From the NCBI GenBank assembly GCA_030057915.1, contig JASGUC010000035.1, positions 1-59,982 of the forward strand: a stretch of DNA of 59,982 nt, in the 5' to 3' direction. The position numbers were made by a program, and so were the translations under genes. Shown here piece by piece: positions 52,898-59,982 of this stretch. Numbering within the stretch: position 1 is the first letter of the stretch; the number at the start of each line of letters is the position of its first letter. The notes under the pieces were generated by a model, which was not told the DNA's origin, did no database searches, and worked only from the letters and a program-made list of their open reading frames with translations. The DNA is from Pseudomonadota bacterium (GTDB taxonomy: Bacteria > Desulfobacterota > Syntrophia > Syntrophales > UBA8958).

Positions 52898-53572
52898 ATG
52901 GAGATATTCACCATCCCGCTGGGATTCGACAATGCCTATCTGATCAGGGAAAGACAGGGGGCGTTGCTTATCGACGCCGGAGTGCCGGGCCAGGCGAAGA
53001 CCTTCAGGAAGGCCCTGGACGAGGCGGGCGTCCTCCCGACGGAGGTGAAGCTCATCGTCATTACCCACGGCCACTGGGACCATATCGGATCGGCGCGGGA
53101 CATCAAGGAAATGACCGGCGCCCCCCTGGCCATGCACGGGGCCGAGCGTTCCTGGCTGGAAACGGGGAAGCCGCCGCTGCCACCGGGTGTGACGGCATGG
53201 GGAAAGATCTTCCGGGTCATCCTGCTGGCCGCGACCCCCCTTATCAGGATCGTCCCGGCTGAAGTCGATATCGTTCTCGGGGAGGGTTATTTCTCCCTGG
53301 TTCCCTATGGCATCCCCGGTCGGGTGATCCACACCCCCGGTCATTCCCCCGGCTCCGTAAGCGTGCTCCTGGACAACGGCGACGCCTTCGTGGGCGATCT
53401 GGCCATGAACCGATTCCCCCTGGGCATCAAACCAGGACTGCCCATCTTCGCCGACGATCTGGGCCTGGTGAGAAGGAGCTGGGGGTTGCTCTTGGACCGG
53501 GGGGCGCGGACGATCTACCCGGCGCATGGGAAACCGTTTGCCGCAGACATCCTCGGGGGCGCATCGTCATGA
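52898..53572 (+). CDS. Metallo-beta-lactamase-fold hydrolase
   Basis: The protein has 224 residues from an ATG with CAGGAGG upstream; longer reading would start within the preceding mobile element. The two-metal motif is THGHWDH (His57, His59, Asp61, His62), with later ligands in HTPGHSPGSVSV (His), VGDLAMN (Asp) and YPAHGKP (His). This is the glyoxalase-II-like/RNase-Z-like MBL fold. The substrate cannot be read from the sequence. The stop codon TGA lies immediately at the left end of another mobile element. Confidence 0.85.
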   Translation: MEIFTIPLGFDNAYLIRERQGALLIDAGVPGQAKTFRKALDEAGVLPTEVKLIVITHGHWDHIGSARDIKEMTGAPLAMHGAERSWLETGKPPLPPGVTAWGKIFRVILLAATPLIRIVPAEVDIVLGEGYFSLVPYGIPGRVIHTPGHSPGSVSVLLDNGDAFVGDLAMNRFPLGIKPGLPIFADDLGLVRRSWGLLLDRGARTIYPAHGKPFAADILGGASS

Positions 53573-53704
53573 GAGACCTTTGAAAATCCATGTCTTCCGG
53601 TCGTCTCGGTGAAGCCGGGGTCCCGGGGCGCCTGGATAACACCGTATTCCTACCCCCCCCGGAATGACGATAGGGCGCCTCAAGTGGCGTTTTTCAAAGG
53701 TCCC
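53573..53704. mobile_element. Family A MITE-like element (copy 13)
   Basis: The ends are GAGACCTTTGAAAATCC and GTTTTTCAAAGGTCCC, 132 bp, starting one base after the MBL stop codon. No clear target duplication (CATGA and TTGAT). Confidence 0.8.
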
Positions 53705-53800
53705 TTGATCGAACGGCGGCCCGGCGGCATCGACATCCCTCGAATCTCACGTGGTTCCGAAAAGATAAATCTTCAGAGTCAATTGCAAAACTCGTCAAAT

Positions 53801-53822
53801 CCGTCGCTCCAATGCAAGACGG
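53801..53822. repeat. Short hairpin repeat with compensatory changes, copy 2
   Basis: CCGTC and GACGG around a 12-nt loop, homologous to 40519-40540. The rest of 53705-53907 holds no visible gene. Confidence 0.5.
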
Positions 53823-53907
53823 ACTCAAGAAGTAATTGAATTTACAGGCTTGCATATCGAGCACGGAACGACCAATAGCGATTTCCGGCCGTTTTGCAAT
53901 TGGCGCC

Positions 53908-54753
53908 TCAGCCTCGGTCAACCCGACTACGCCGGAAGGCGGCGGTAAAGCGCAAGGAGTTGAACAACTTCAAATCGGGATACTTTTGGCGGGCATAGTC
54001 TTCCACTTCCGGGGCAACCTGGTGGCCCACGATGAAATAATGAATATCCCCGGGGAGGACCTGACGAGCCCGGGCTATCACCTTGGCAAAACGATCCAGA
54101 TCCCGCTTGCCCGGCTGCGATTTGCACTCGCCGATCACATAGGCGGGGCGATCGTTCTTGGCCCCTTCGGCGTAGATGTTCAATTCGTCGTATTTTCCAT
54201 CCTCATAGATCAAATTACGACGATCGAGGAGGGCAATGTCCACGCCAAATATCTTCTTTGCAAAATCGGCAACATGGGGCGCAATCCGGTCCTCGAGGAC
54301 ATAGCCTACGCTCTGGGCCAGACCTCCCAGTTGACGCCGAGTCTCTTTATGGTCCGCAGTCAAGGCGCGTACCTCCTGGGTAAGGGCCTGAAGGGCTGCC
54401 TCGGTGCGCTTCTGCGCCTCCGTCAGCTCCGCGACCTTGGCATCCGTGCGCTTCTGCGCCTCCGCCAGCTCCGCGACCTTGATCTCGGTTCGCTTCTGCG
54501 CCTCCGTCAGCTCCGCAACCTTGGCATCCGTGCGCTTCTGCGCCTCCACCAGCTCCGCGACCTTGATCTCCGTGCGCTTCTGGGCCTCCGCCAGCTCCTT
54601 TACGATTTCTCGGAGATCGCCGAATTCCACCTTCGTGACCATATCCTCCCGGTATCGCTCCCATTCCTCCACCATGGAGATCATCACTTCTTTCAAATCC
54701 GGATCCAGACGGTCGATCTTCCTGAACAAACTGCCACTGATCAGCATCGTCAT
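53908..54753 (-). CDS. Coiled-coil PD-(D/E)XK nuclease-like protein (DUF3782 type), paralogue 2
   Basis: The 281-residue protein has the same head, coil and PD-(D/E)XK order as the protein at 21844-22560. The coil (about 55-125) has five 14-residue units alternating between [10 protein letters not shown] and [10 protein letters not shown], encoded by 42-bp DNA repeats (54400-54600). The C-terminal domain has [36 protein letters not shown], giving the D...ExK pattern. Unit number differs between the paralogues (about three and five), so the coil appears to expand and contract. A mobile element begins 27 bp upstream of the start. Function unknown; nuclease-like fold inferred. Confidence 0.75.
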   Translation of the reverse strand: MTMLISGSLFRKIDRLDPDLKEVMISMVEEWERYREDMVTKVEFGDLREIVKELAEAQKRTEIKVAELVEAQKRTDAKVAELTEAQKRTEIKVAELAEAQKRTDAKVAELTEAQKRTEAALQALTQEVRALTADHKETRRQLGGLAQSVGYVLEDRIAPHVADFAKKIFGVDIALLDRRNLIYEDGKYDELNIYAEGAKNDRPAYVIGECKSQPGKRDLDRFAKVIARARQVLPGDIHYFIVGHQVAPEVEDYARQKYPDLKLFNSLRFTAAFRRSRVDRG

Positions 54754-54779
54754 TCTTCACCCCCTTCCGATTATATTGC

Positions 54780-54911
54780 GAGACCTTTGGAAATCTGTCC
54801 TCTCCTGTCGCCCCGGCAAAATCCGAAGGACAGAACACCCTGAAAACAATGTGTTACCGCTTCCTCCGACACGACGCTAAGAACCCTGAAACGGCGCCTC
54901 TCCAAGGTCTC
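54780..54911. mobile_element. Family A MITE-like element (copy 14)
   Basis: The ends are GAGACCTTTGGAAATC and CTCTCCAAGGTCTC, 132 bp. Flanks ATTGC and ATCGC match at four of five. The right flank is shared with the family B element that follows. Confidence 0.82.
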
Positions 54912-54916
54912 ATCGC

Positions 54917-55037
54917 GAGACCTTGGAAAAATGTCATTTCGAGGAGCGCGAGCGACGAGAAATCCTAATGATGGCATTTTGTAAAAGATTTCTCCCTGGG
55001 GTCGAAATGACAAAAATGGCGGTTATTCAAAGCTCTC
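54917..55037. mobile_element. Family B MITE-like element (copy 2) with exact 5-bp target duplication
   Basis: The ends are GAGACCTTGGAAAAATG and TTATTCAAAGCTCTC, 121 bp, nearly identical to 52751-52871. ATCGC occurs at 54912-54916 and 55038-55042. It abuts a family A element. The following 160 bp up to buk hold no visible gene. Confidence 0.88.
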
Positions 55038-55204
55038 ATCGCCTCTTTTACACGGATAGCGACGATATGGCCAATGGTTTTTTTGCGGACTGACGCAAAA
55101 TCCCCCAGCCTCCACGGCAGCGCCGCATCGAGCAGGGAGGATATGAAGGAGGCCTAATTCTTCGACCGCGCAATAAGCCTGTTTATGAACATGAAGCTTC
55201 TCTT

Positions 55205-56284
55205 TCAGGGATGTCCGTAAGCCTTCACCTCCTCCTCCCCCGCAAGGACCCGCAGGCCCCCCTCCGCCAGGGCGATCATCTCGTCTTCCCCGGGATAAAC
55301 ATGGACGGGGGCCAGAAAGCGGACCCGGTCGGAGATAAGGGAGATCAGTCGCCCGGAATGGGCGAGACCGCCGGTAAGGACGATGCCGTCGATCTTTCCC
55401 GTAAGGACGGTGGCCATGGCGCCGATTTCCTTGGCCGTCTGATAGGCCATGGCGGCATAGATCAGTTCCGCCCTTTCGTCCCCCGCGGCGATCATCTCCT
55501 CCACTCGCCGGGCATCCGAGGTTCCCAGATAGGCCATCAGCCCCCCCTGACCCACCAGGCGGCCCTGGAGCGCCTTCTTGTCCAGTTTCCCGGAGCAGGC
55601 GAGTTCGAGGAGTTCCTGGGTAGGCAGGGAACCGGCCCGCTCGGGGGTAAAGGGACCCTCGCCGAGGCCGTGGGTGCAGTCGACCGCCTTCCCCCGCCGA
55701 TGGGCCCCCACGGTGATGCCGCCGCCCAGGTGGGCCACGATTAGGTCCATCTCCTCGTATCTCTTCCCGGCGTCCTTCGCCATCCTCCGGGCCGCCGCCT
55801 TCTGGTTCAGGGCGTGGAAGGCACTCTTGCGCTCCATCTCCGGCAGGCCGGAGAAGCGCGCCAGCGGCTCGAATTCATCGGTGCTCGGGGCGTCGATGAC
55901 GACGGCGGGCAGACCTAACTTCTCCGCCAACCGCAGCGCCATGGCCGGTCCCAGGGCCGAGGGATGCTTCCCGTATGTCCCCGCCAGCAGATCCCGGCAC
56001 ATGGCCCCGTCGATGCGGTAAGCGCCGGCCGGGGCCGGCTTCCCCAGTCCGCCCCGGCTGACGATCATGTCCAATTCCGACATGGGGACGCCATTGTCCT
56101 CCAGGAACTTCATCACGTCCCTCGCCCGCAGGGGAAGCTGCTCCTCCAGGTCGGCAAAGGGGGCCAGCTCCTCGCCGCGGTAACGGATGTTCTCCAGCGC
56201 CGCCTGTTCCCCACCCCGGAACCAGGCCACCTTCGTGGAGGTGGAGCCCACGTTGATCACCAGCAACTGCCGCTTGTTATCCAT
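55205..56284 (-). CDS. buk: Butyrate kinase
   Basis: The protein has 359 residues from an ATG at 56284 behind AAGGAGG, close to the usual 355-360. It has the acetokinase-family pattern: LLVINVGSTSTKVAWF at the N-terminus, HLGGGITVGAHRRGKAVDC for phosphate binding, EGPFTPERAGSLP and VLTGGLAHS. It converts butyryl phosphate and ADP to butyrate and ATP, or the reverse to activate the acid. Its start overlaps the end of the adjacent acyltransferase gene by eight bases. Last gene of a three-gene operon; substrate range (branched or other short acids) cannot be set from sequence. Confidence 0.92.
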   Translation of the reverse strand: MDNKRQLLVINVGSTSTKVAWFRGGEQAALENIRYRGEELAPFADLEEQLPLRARDVMKFLEDNGVPMSELDMIVSRGGLGKPAPAGAYRIDGAMCRDLLAGTYGKHPSALGPAMALRLAEKLGLPAVVIDAPSTDEFEPLARFSGLPEMERKSAFHALNQKAAARRMAKDAGKRYEEMDLIVAHLGGGITVGAHRRGKAVDCTHGLGEGPFTPERAGSLPTQELLELACSGKLDKKALQGRLVGQGGLMAYLGTSDARRVEEMIAAGDERAELIYAAMAYQTAKEIGAMATVLTGKIDGIVLTGGLAHSGRLISLISDRVRFLAPVHVYPGEDEMIALAEGGLRVLAGEEEVKAYGHP

Positions 56285-57194
56285 TGCCGCCTCCTTTCCC
56301 GGCGATAAGGGACGCCAGGGCGATCTCCGTAAGCCGGTTGTCATGGGTGACGAAGGGAAGGTTCAGGAGCGCCGGCCTGGCGGTCCCGAGTACGGCGCCG
56401 ACGGTCCGCATCCCGCCGAAGAAGACCAGGGCCTCGGCCAGGAGATGGCCCGTGTCAATCTCCGGCACGAGATAGACATCCACGTTCCCCGTAACGGGAC
56501 TATGCACCCCCTTACGTCCTGCCGCCTCCCGGCTGAGGGCGCAATCTATGTCCAGGGGACCCTCCACCATGGCCTTGCCGAACTGCCGGCGCTCCCCCAT
56601 CTTGGCGAGGATCGCCGCATCGAGGGTGGAGGGGATGCCGGGGTTGACCTGCTCGATCGCCGCCAGGACCGCCGCCTTCGGCGTATCTATCCCCAGGAGG
56701 CGGGCCAGTCCCAGGGCGTTGGCGAGGATTTGCTGTTTCTCCGTCAGCGTCGGCCGGTTGTTGAGGAAGGTGTCGGTGATGAGGATCAGTTTTTCCCGCT
56801 TCCGCAGTTGATAGAGGGAGACATAGCTAACCGTCGCCCCCTTGAGCCCGAGTCCCTCCTCCCGATCCTGGAGGCAGGCGGCGAAATCCGGGGCCGAGAC
56901 GCCCCCCTGGAGAAGGATGTCGGCGGCCCCGGAACGTACGGCGATCAGCGCTCGCCCCAGAACCCGTCGGGGATCCTTTTCCTCCCAAAGCTCGTAGGCC
57001 CCTTCCCGGAGCGTCGTGGCGGCCGTCAGGCCCGCGATGACACCGGCGTCGCCGACGAAACAGGGGACGGCCAACCCCGCCGCCACCGCCGCCGCCGCCA
57101 GGGATGCGTCCGCCGCCGTGGGAGCGGGGATCGCCAGCCTCCTAGGGCCGTTCCGCCCGGCTGCGTCCAGAATGTCGCTGAATGAATTTATCAT
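56277..57194 (-). CDS. Phosphate butyryl/acetyltransferase-like protein 1
   Basis: The protein has 305 residues from an ATG at 57194 behind AAAGGAGG. It has the phosphate acyltransferase fold: RRLAIPAPTAADASLAAAAVA, ADILLQGGVSAPDFAACLQDRE, KLILITDTFLNNRPTLTEKQQILANALGLARLLG and VPEIDTGHLLAEALVFFGG..GAVLGTARPALLNLP. It matches Ptb-type enzymes that exchange CoA and phosphate on a short acyl group. One base separates it from the stop of the upstream paralogue, so the two are co-translated neighbours. Confidence 0.85.
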   Translation of the reverse strand: MINSFSDILDAAGRNGPRRLAIPAPTAADASLAAAAVAAGLAVPCFVGDAGVIAGLTAATTLREGAYELWEEKDPRRVLGRALIAVRSGAADILLQGGVSAPDFAACLQDREEGLGLKGATVSYVSLYQLRKREKLILITDTFLNNRPTLTEKQQILANALGLARLLGIDTPKAAVLAAIEQVNPGIPSTLDAAILAKMGERRQFGKAMVEGPLDIDCALSREAAGRKGVHSPVTGNVDVYLVPEIDTGHLLAEALVFFGGMRTVGAVLGTARPALLNLPFVTHDNRLTEIALASLIAGKGGGNG

Positions 57195-57195
57195 G

Positions 57196-58116
57196 TCACT
57201 CCACCTCCTTTCCCATCCGATCGGCAAGGACGACGCACATGGCGATCTGCTGGACGATGTTGTCGCTGAAATCGGAACGGGCCGGGATGCAGACCGGGCC
57301 TCGGGACGTTGCCACCAGGGAACTGCGGTTCACGTCGAGGAAGAAATCGAGTTTGCAGAGGATGTTCCCCGTATCGAGGCAGGGAACGAGAAGGATGTGG
57401 GGCAGCTCCGCCTCCCGGACGCGGCCGTAGTCCATGGGCGCCCGCCTCCCGCCCAGGAAGATCTCCGTAAAGGACGTGGCGGCGACGATCTCGCAGGACC
57501 CGAATTCCCCCGCCGCCGCTTCATCCCGCAGGGCCTCGTAATCCTCGTGGGAACCCAGCTTCCCCCCCAGCTCCCGCTGGCCGGAGAGGACGGCGATCCG
57601 GGGCCGGGGGAATCCGAGCAGGCGATAGGCGAAAACGGCGTTCTTGACGATCTCCCGCTTGGCCTTGAGATCCGGATCGATATTCACCCCTGTGTCGGTG
57701 AAGGCGACGAGGTGGTCGCCGCCGGGGATATCCCAGAAGGTCACCACGCTCACCGTCATCCCGGAAGCCGCCCGGGCCTCCGCGCGGATGATGGAACGGT
57801 AGATGTAGGAGGTGGGGATCTGCCCCTTGCCGGCGATGGGCGCCGCGCCCTCAAAGAGCATCTTGATGCCGAGGTCGGATATCCCCTGGAGATCGTCGCC
57901 GGCGATCTTCGCAAAGGGCGTCAGGTCGAAAGCGACCTTCCGCGCCGCCGCGGCGATCCGCTCCTCGTTCCCGATAAGCACGGGCTCGATGTATCCCTTC
58001 TCCCAGCTCTTCTTGACCGCGAGCATGAATTCTTCGTCTTCGGGAACCAGGACGGCCATCTTCTTCGGCCCCTTCTCTCCCGCCATCCGTTCGAAATCGT
58101 TCAATGTTCTTATCAT
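57196..58116 (-). CDS. Phosphate butyryl/acetyltransferase-like protein 2
   Basis: The 306-residue protein is a diverged paralogue of the next gene. It has AVLVPEDEEFMLAVKKSWEKGYIEPVLIGNEERI, VVTFWDIPGGDHLVAFTDTGVNIDPDLKAKREIVKNAVFAYRLLG, and a C-terminal LVPCLDTGNILCKLDFFLD..SSLVATSRGPVCIP block equivalent to the GAVLGTARPALL region. In this copy the usual K-P-RG substrate loop is changed, so the two may form a heteromer or accept different acyl groups. First gene of the ptb-ptb-buk operon; GGGGGAG lies before its start. Confidence 0.82.
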   Translation of the reverse strand: MIRTLNDFERMAGEKGPKKMAVLVPEDEEFMLAVKKSWEKGYIEPVLIGNEERIAAAARKVAFDLTPFAKIAGDDLQGISDLGIKMLFEGAAPIAGKGQIPTSYIYRSIIRAEARAASGMTVSVVTFWDIPGGDHLVAFTDTGVNIDPDLKAKREIVKNAVFAYRLLGFPRPRIAVLSGQRELGGKLGSHEDYEALRDEAAAGEFGSCEIVAATSFTEIFLGGRRAPMDYGRVREAELPHILLVPCLDTGNILCKLDFFLDVNRSSLVATSRGPVCIPARSDFSDNIVQQIAMCVVLADRMGKEVE

Positions 58117-58183
58117 CTCCCCCTCTCCCTTCCTCAGGGAGGCCCGCCGCCGGCGCCGCCTCCCCGCTGCTGGTCCATAGCGC

Positions 58184-58316
58184 GAGACCTTTGAAAATCC
58201 ACGCCTTCCCGTGGCCCCGGCAAAGGCCGGGATCCGAAATACCTTGAAAACACCGCATGCCGGCTTTCCGCCACAACGGCGACAGGGGATCCAAAACGGC
58301 CTCTGGCAAAGGTCGC
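58184..58316. mobile_element. Family A MITE-like element (copy 15)
   Basis: The ends are GAGACCTTTGAAAATCC and CTGGCAAAGGTCGC, 133 bp. It fills most of the space between the ptb operon start (58116) and the divergent LysR promoter, so it may separate or alter the two promoters. No clear target duplication. Confidence 0.8.
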
Positions 58317-58337
58317 GGGGCTTCTGTTAATTATCCG

Positions 58338-58366
58338 TTGACTCGGGGGTCAGTCTATTGTAGATT
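58338..58366 (+). promoter_or_regulatory. Promoter of the LysR-type regulator
   Basis: TTGACT and TAGATT are 17 bp apart and an AT-rich leader (AAAATGTAAAATATATTATT) follows. The site is 54 bp before the LysR start. Confidence 0.6.
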
Positions 58367-58419
58367 TTCTAAAATGTAAAATATATTATTCATCTCAATT
58401 TAATAGTTTTCACGAATCA

Positions 58420-59325
58420 ATGGAACTGAGACACCTCCAGTATTTCGTCGCCGTGGCCGAGGAACTCCATTTCGGACGGGCGGCGCGGCGCCTCAACATC
58501 TCCCAGCCGCCCCTCAGCCAGCAGATCCGCTTGTTGGAGGAGGAAATCGGCGTCCGTCTCCTGAACCGCACCAAGCGCCGGGTGGAAATCACCCCGGCGG
58601 GCGCGGCCTTCCTCGCCGAGGCCCGGCGGATTCTCGTCGCTTCGGAAGAGGCGGTGCGTCAGGCCCTCCGGGCCGACAAAGGGGAGATCGGCAGCCTGGC
58701 GGTGGGCTTCATCGGCTCCGCCAATTACAGCGTCCTGCCGCCGGTGATCCGGGAGTTCCGCCGGCGGTTCCAGGAGGTCGAGCTTTCCCTGACGGAGATG
58801 AACACGAGCAATCAGATCGAGGCCCTCCGGGCGGGGAGGATTCAGGTGGGCTTCCTGCGGCCGCCCCCGGGGAGCGCGGAGGGGGAGTTGGCGATGCTCC
58901 CCGTATATCGGGAGCCGTTGGTGGTGGCCATGTCCCGCAATCACCCCCTCCAGGGCATGGAGGAGACGCCCCTCCGTCTTCTCGCCAAGGAATCCTTCAT
59001 CATGATCCCCCGACAACGGGGTCCCGGCTATTTCGATCATCTCATCGCCCTATGCCAGCGGGAAGGGTTCAGCCCCCATATCGTCCTGGAGGCCTCTCAG
59101 TTTCACACGATCGTGGGACTCGTCGCCACGGAGTTGGGGATTGCGGTGGTCCCTGCCTCGATGCGGCGCTCCCGCTTCGAGGGGGTCGTCTTCCGGACCG
59201 TCGCCGGCGGCGCGGAGACAATCCTCCATGCGGCATGGATGCGGGACCACGACTCGCTGGTTCTGCGCAACTTCATTGCCGTGGCCGACGAGGTGTCCAA
59301 GTCCCTGCCGCCGCTATCTTCATAG
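58420..59325 (+). CDS. LysR-family regulator, divergent from ptb-ptb-buk
   Basis: The 301-residue protein has an N-terminal winged helix (1-60: MELRHLQYFVAVAEELHFGRAARRLNISQPPLSQQIRLLEEEIGVRLL) and a periplasmic-binding-like sensor domain (about 90-295: GSLAVGFIGSANYSVLPPVIREFRRRFQEVELSLTEMNTSNQIEALRAGRIQVGFLRPP). It is closest in look to the BenM/CatM-type group, which sense carboxylic acids. Divergent orientation suggests control of the butyrate-kinase operon, with an acyl acid or acyl-CoA as signal; that is inference. Confidence 0.88.
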   Translation: MELRHLQYFVAVAEELHFGRAARRLNISQPPLSQQIRLLEEEIGVRLLNRTKRRVEITPAGAAFLAEARRILVASEEAVRQALRADKGEIGSLAVGFIGSANYSVLPPVIREFRRRFQEVELSLTEMNTSNQIEALRAGRIQVGFLRPPPGSAEGELAMLPVYREPLVVAMSRNHPLQGMEETPLRLLAKESFIMIPRQRGPGYFDHLIALCQREGFSPHIVLEASQFHTIVGLVATELGIAVVPASMRRSRFEGVVFRTVAGGAETILHAAWMRDHDSLVLRNFIAVADEVSKSLPPLSS

Positions 59326-59629
59326 CTTCTGGCATAACTTCGCCGTTGTGCCTTCCCACCGGGAAGGCCAAGCGCCGGTTCCGAGGCCGCCAGTCAAAAC
59401 GACCGCTCGCACTTGCCCGCGGGCGTCCATGAGGACAGGCTTCCCCGCTCATGACGACGCCGGGAAGTATAGGGAATCGGCCCCCATCATTTCTTTTCAT
59501 TGCTTGAAACATTCGTTAAACATACTCCTCTCCATCCGCGAGAAGATTTTAGTTTTTCTCCCTACCTGAACAACCTATACAAGAATAATTCCAAATGCTT
59601 ATCCCCATCGCAAAGGGAGACTGGAGACT
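59326..59629. other. Intergenic stretch, no gene seen
   Basis: GC content drops towards the sigma-54-type promoter at 59630. No reading frame or RNA feature could be supported. Confidence 0.35.
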
Positions 59630-59647
59630 TTGGCACACTCCTCGCAT
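59630..59647 (+). promoter_or_regulatory. Sigma-54 (-24/-12) type promoter
   Basis: TTGGCAC then TCGCAT, with GG and GC ten bases apart as required for RpoN promoters. Expected start of transcription is about 50 bases before the ATG at 59706. Confidence 0.6.
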
Positions 59648-59705
59648 TATCTAAAGTCAAACGGAAGCCAATAAAAAATAATAAAAATAAAGGAGGACAC
59701 AGACA

Positions 59706-59981
59706 ATGAAAAAGACATTAGGAACAATGGTAGCGGCAATCGCGGTGGTGCTCTGCACCGGAACCTTCGCCCTGGCCGAGTATGCGGCGGCGGGCGCGGC
59801 CAACTTCCCCTACTTCCAGCTTGGCTGCCTGATCGTGGGCGGCATGGTGATCATCAGCCTGAAACACAAATACGAAAAGATGTACACCGGTGAGGTCGCC
59901 GGGGTCTTCGCCCTCTACACGGTCCTCGTCGCCCTCTTCACCAATCCGGTCATCGAAGGCATCAAAAACCTGGTGGGCTGA
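59706..59981 (+). CDS. Small membrane protein with signal sequence
   Basis: The 91-residue protein lies behind a strong AAAGGAGG. A signal-like segment (MKKTLGTMVAAIAVVLCTGTFALA) is followed by two further hydrophobic helices (about 33-52, FPYFQLGCLIVGGMVIISL, and 62-80, GVFALYTVLVALF) linked by a basic loop KHKYEKMYTGE. It looks like a small integral subunit. The stop ends one base before the window edge, so any operon partner lies outside. I do not recognise the family. A sigma-54-type promoter upstream suggests regulated expression. Confidence 0.7.
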   Translation: MKKTLGTMVAAIAVVLCTGTFALAEYAAAGAANFPYFQLGCLIVGGMVIISLKHKYEKMYTGEVAGVFALYTVLVALFTNPVIEGIKNLVG

Positions 59982-59982
59982 G

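Overview
The window is GC-rich, densely coded bacterial DNA. Gene content suggests a Gram-negative anaerobe of the former Deltaproteobacteria (Desulfobacterota), plausibly a Syntrophales-type fermenter or syntroph. The grounds are outer-membrane systems (RND efflux with an outer-membrane factor, MlaEFDCA, OmpA-type lipoprotein), a phosphotransbutyrylase/butyrate kinase operon, a type III glutamine synthetase, an NrpR-type regulator, and an indirect Asn-tRNA pathway. The taxonomic call is inference; no rRNA or tRNA gene was seen. Layout: 0-5 kb holds the remnant of a sigma-54 activator, an exported NAGPA-domain protein and a six-PAS diguanylate cyclase. 5-11 kb holds an exported MetX-like hydrolase, a small zinc-ribbon-like protein, an aminotransferase, an RNase D and a VWA-OmpA lipoprotein. 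11.5-16.2 kb is a compact four-gene cluster (phosphoglycosylglycerate phosphatase, glycerate 2-kinase, two glycosyltransferases) that looks like glucosylglycerate-type compatible-solute synthesis. 16-22.6 kb carries UPF0182, DedA/YqaA-like and DUF389 membrane proteins and a coiled-coil PD-(D/E)XK protein. 23-34 kb is a TetR-controlled RND efflux operon followed by a complete mlaEFDCA lipid-transport operon. 34-40.4 kb holds an RCK potassium channel and a nitrogen module, nrpR-gdhA-glnN. 42-45.3 kb holds a lipoprotein hydrolase, an S1-domain protein and a radical SAM enzyme. 45.4-53.6 kb holds an AspRS-GatC fusion, a GatA homologue lacking the catalytic lysine, GatB, a phasin-like protein, a glucose-6-phosphate isomerase and an MBL hydrolase. 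53.9-60 kb holds a second PD-(D/E)XK paralogue, a ptb-ptb-buk operon with a divergent LysR regulator, and a small membrane protein behind a sigma-54-type promoter. Two observations stand out. First, the aspS::gatC-gatA-gatB locus looks like a covalently linked transamidosome: the synthetase carries the His associated with non-discriminating AspRS, but the GatA partner appears unable to hydrolyse glutamine. Second, at least eighteen copies of short non-coding elements (about 132 bp and about 121 bp) with GAGACCTTTGAAAA-like terminal inverted repeats are scattered between genes. Several have exact 5-bp target duplications, two pairs are inserted side by side, one is split around a promoter/operator, and one is inserted in frame inside the glucose-6-phosphate isomerase gene with a CCATC duplication. 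They behave as MITEs, and no transposase gene is present in the window.
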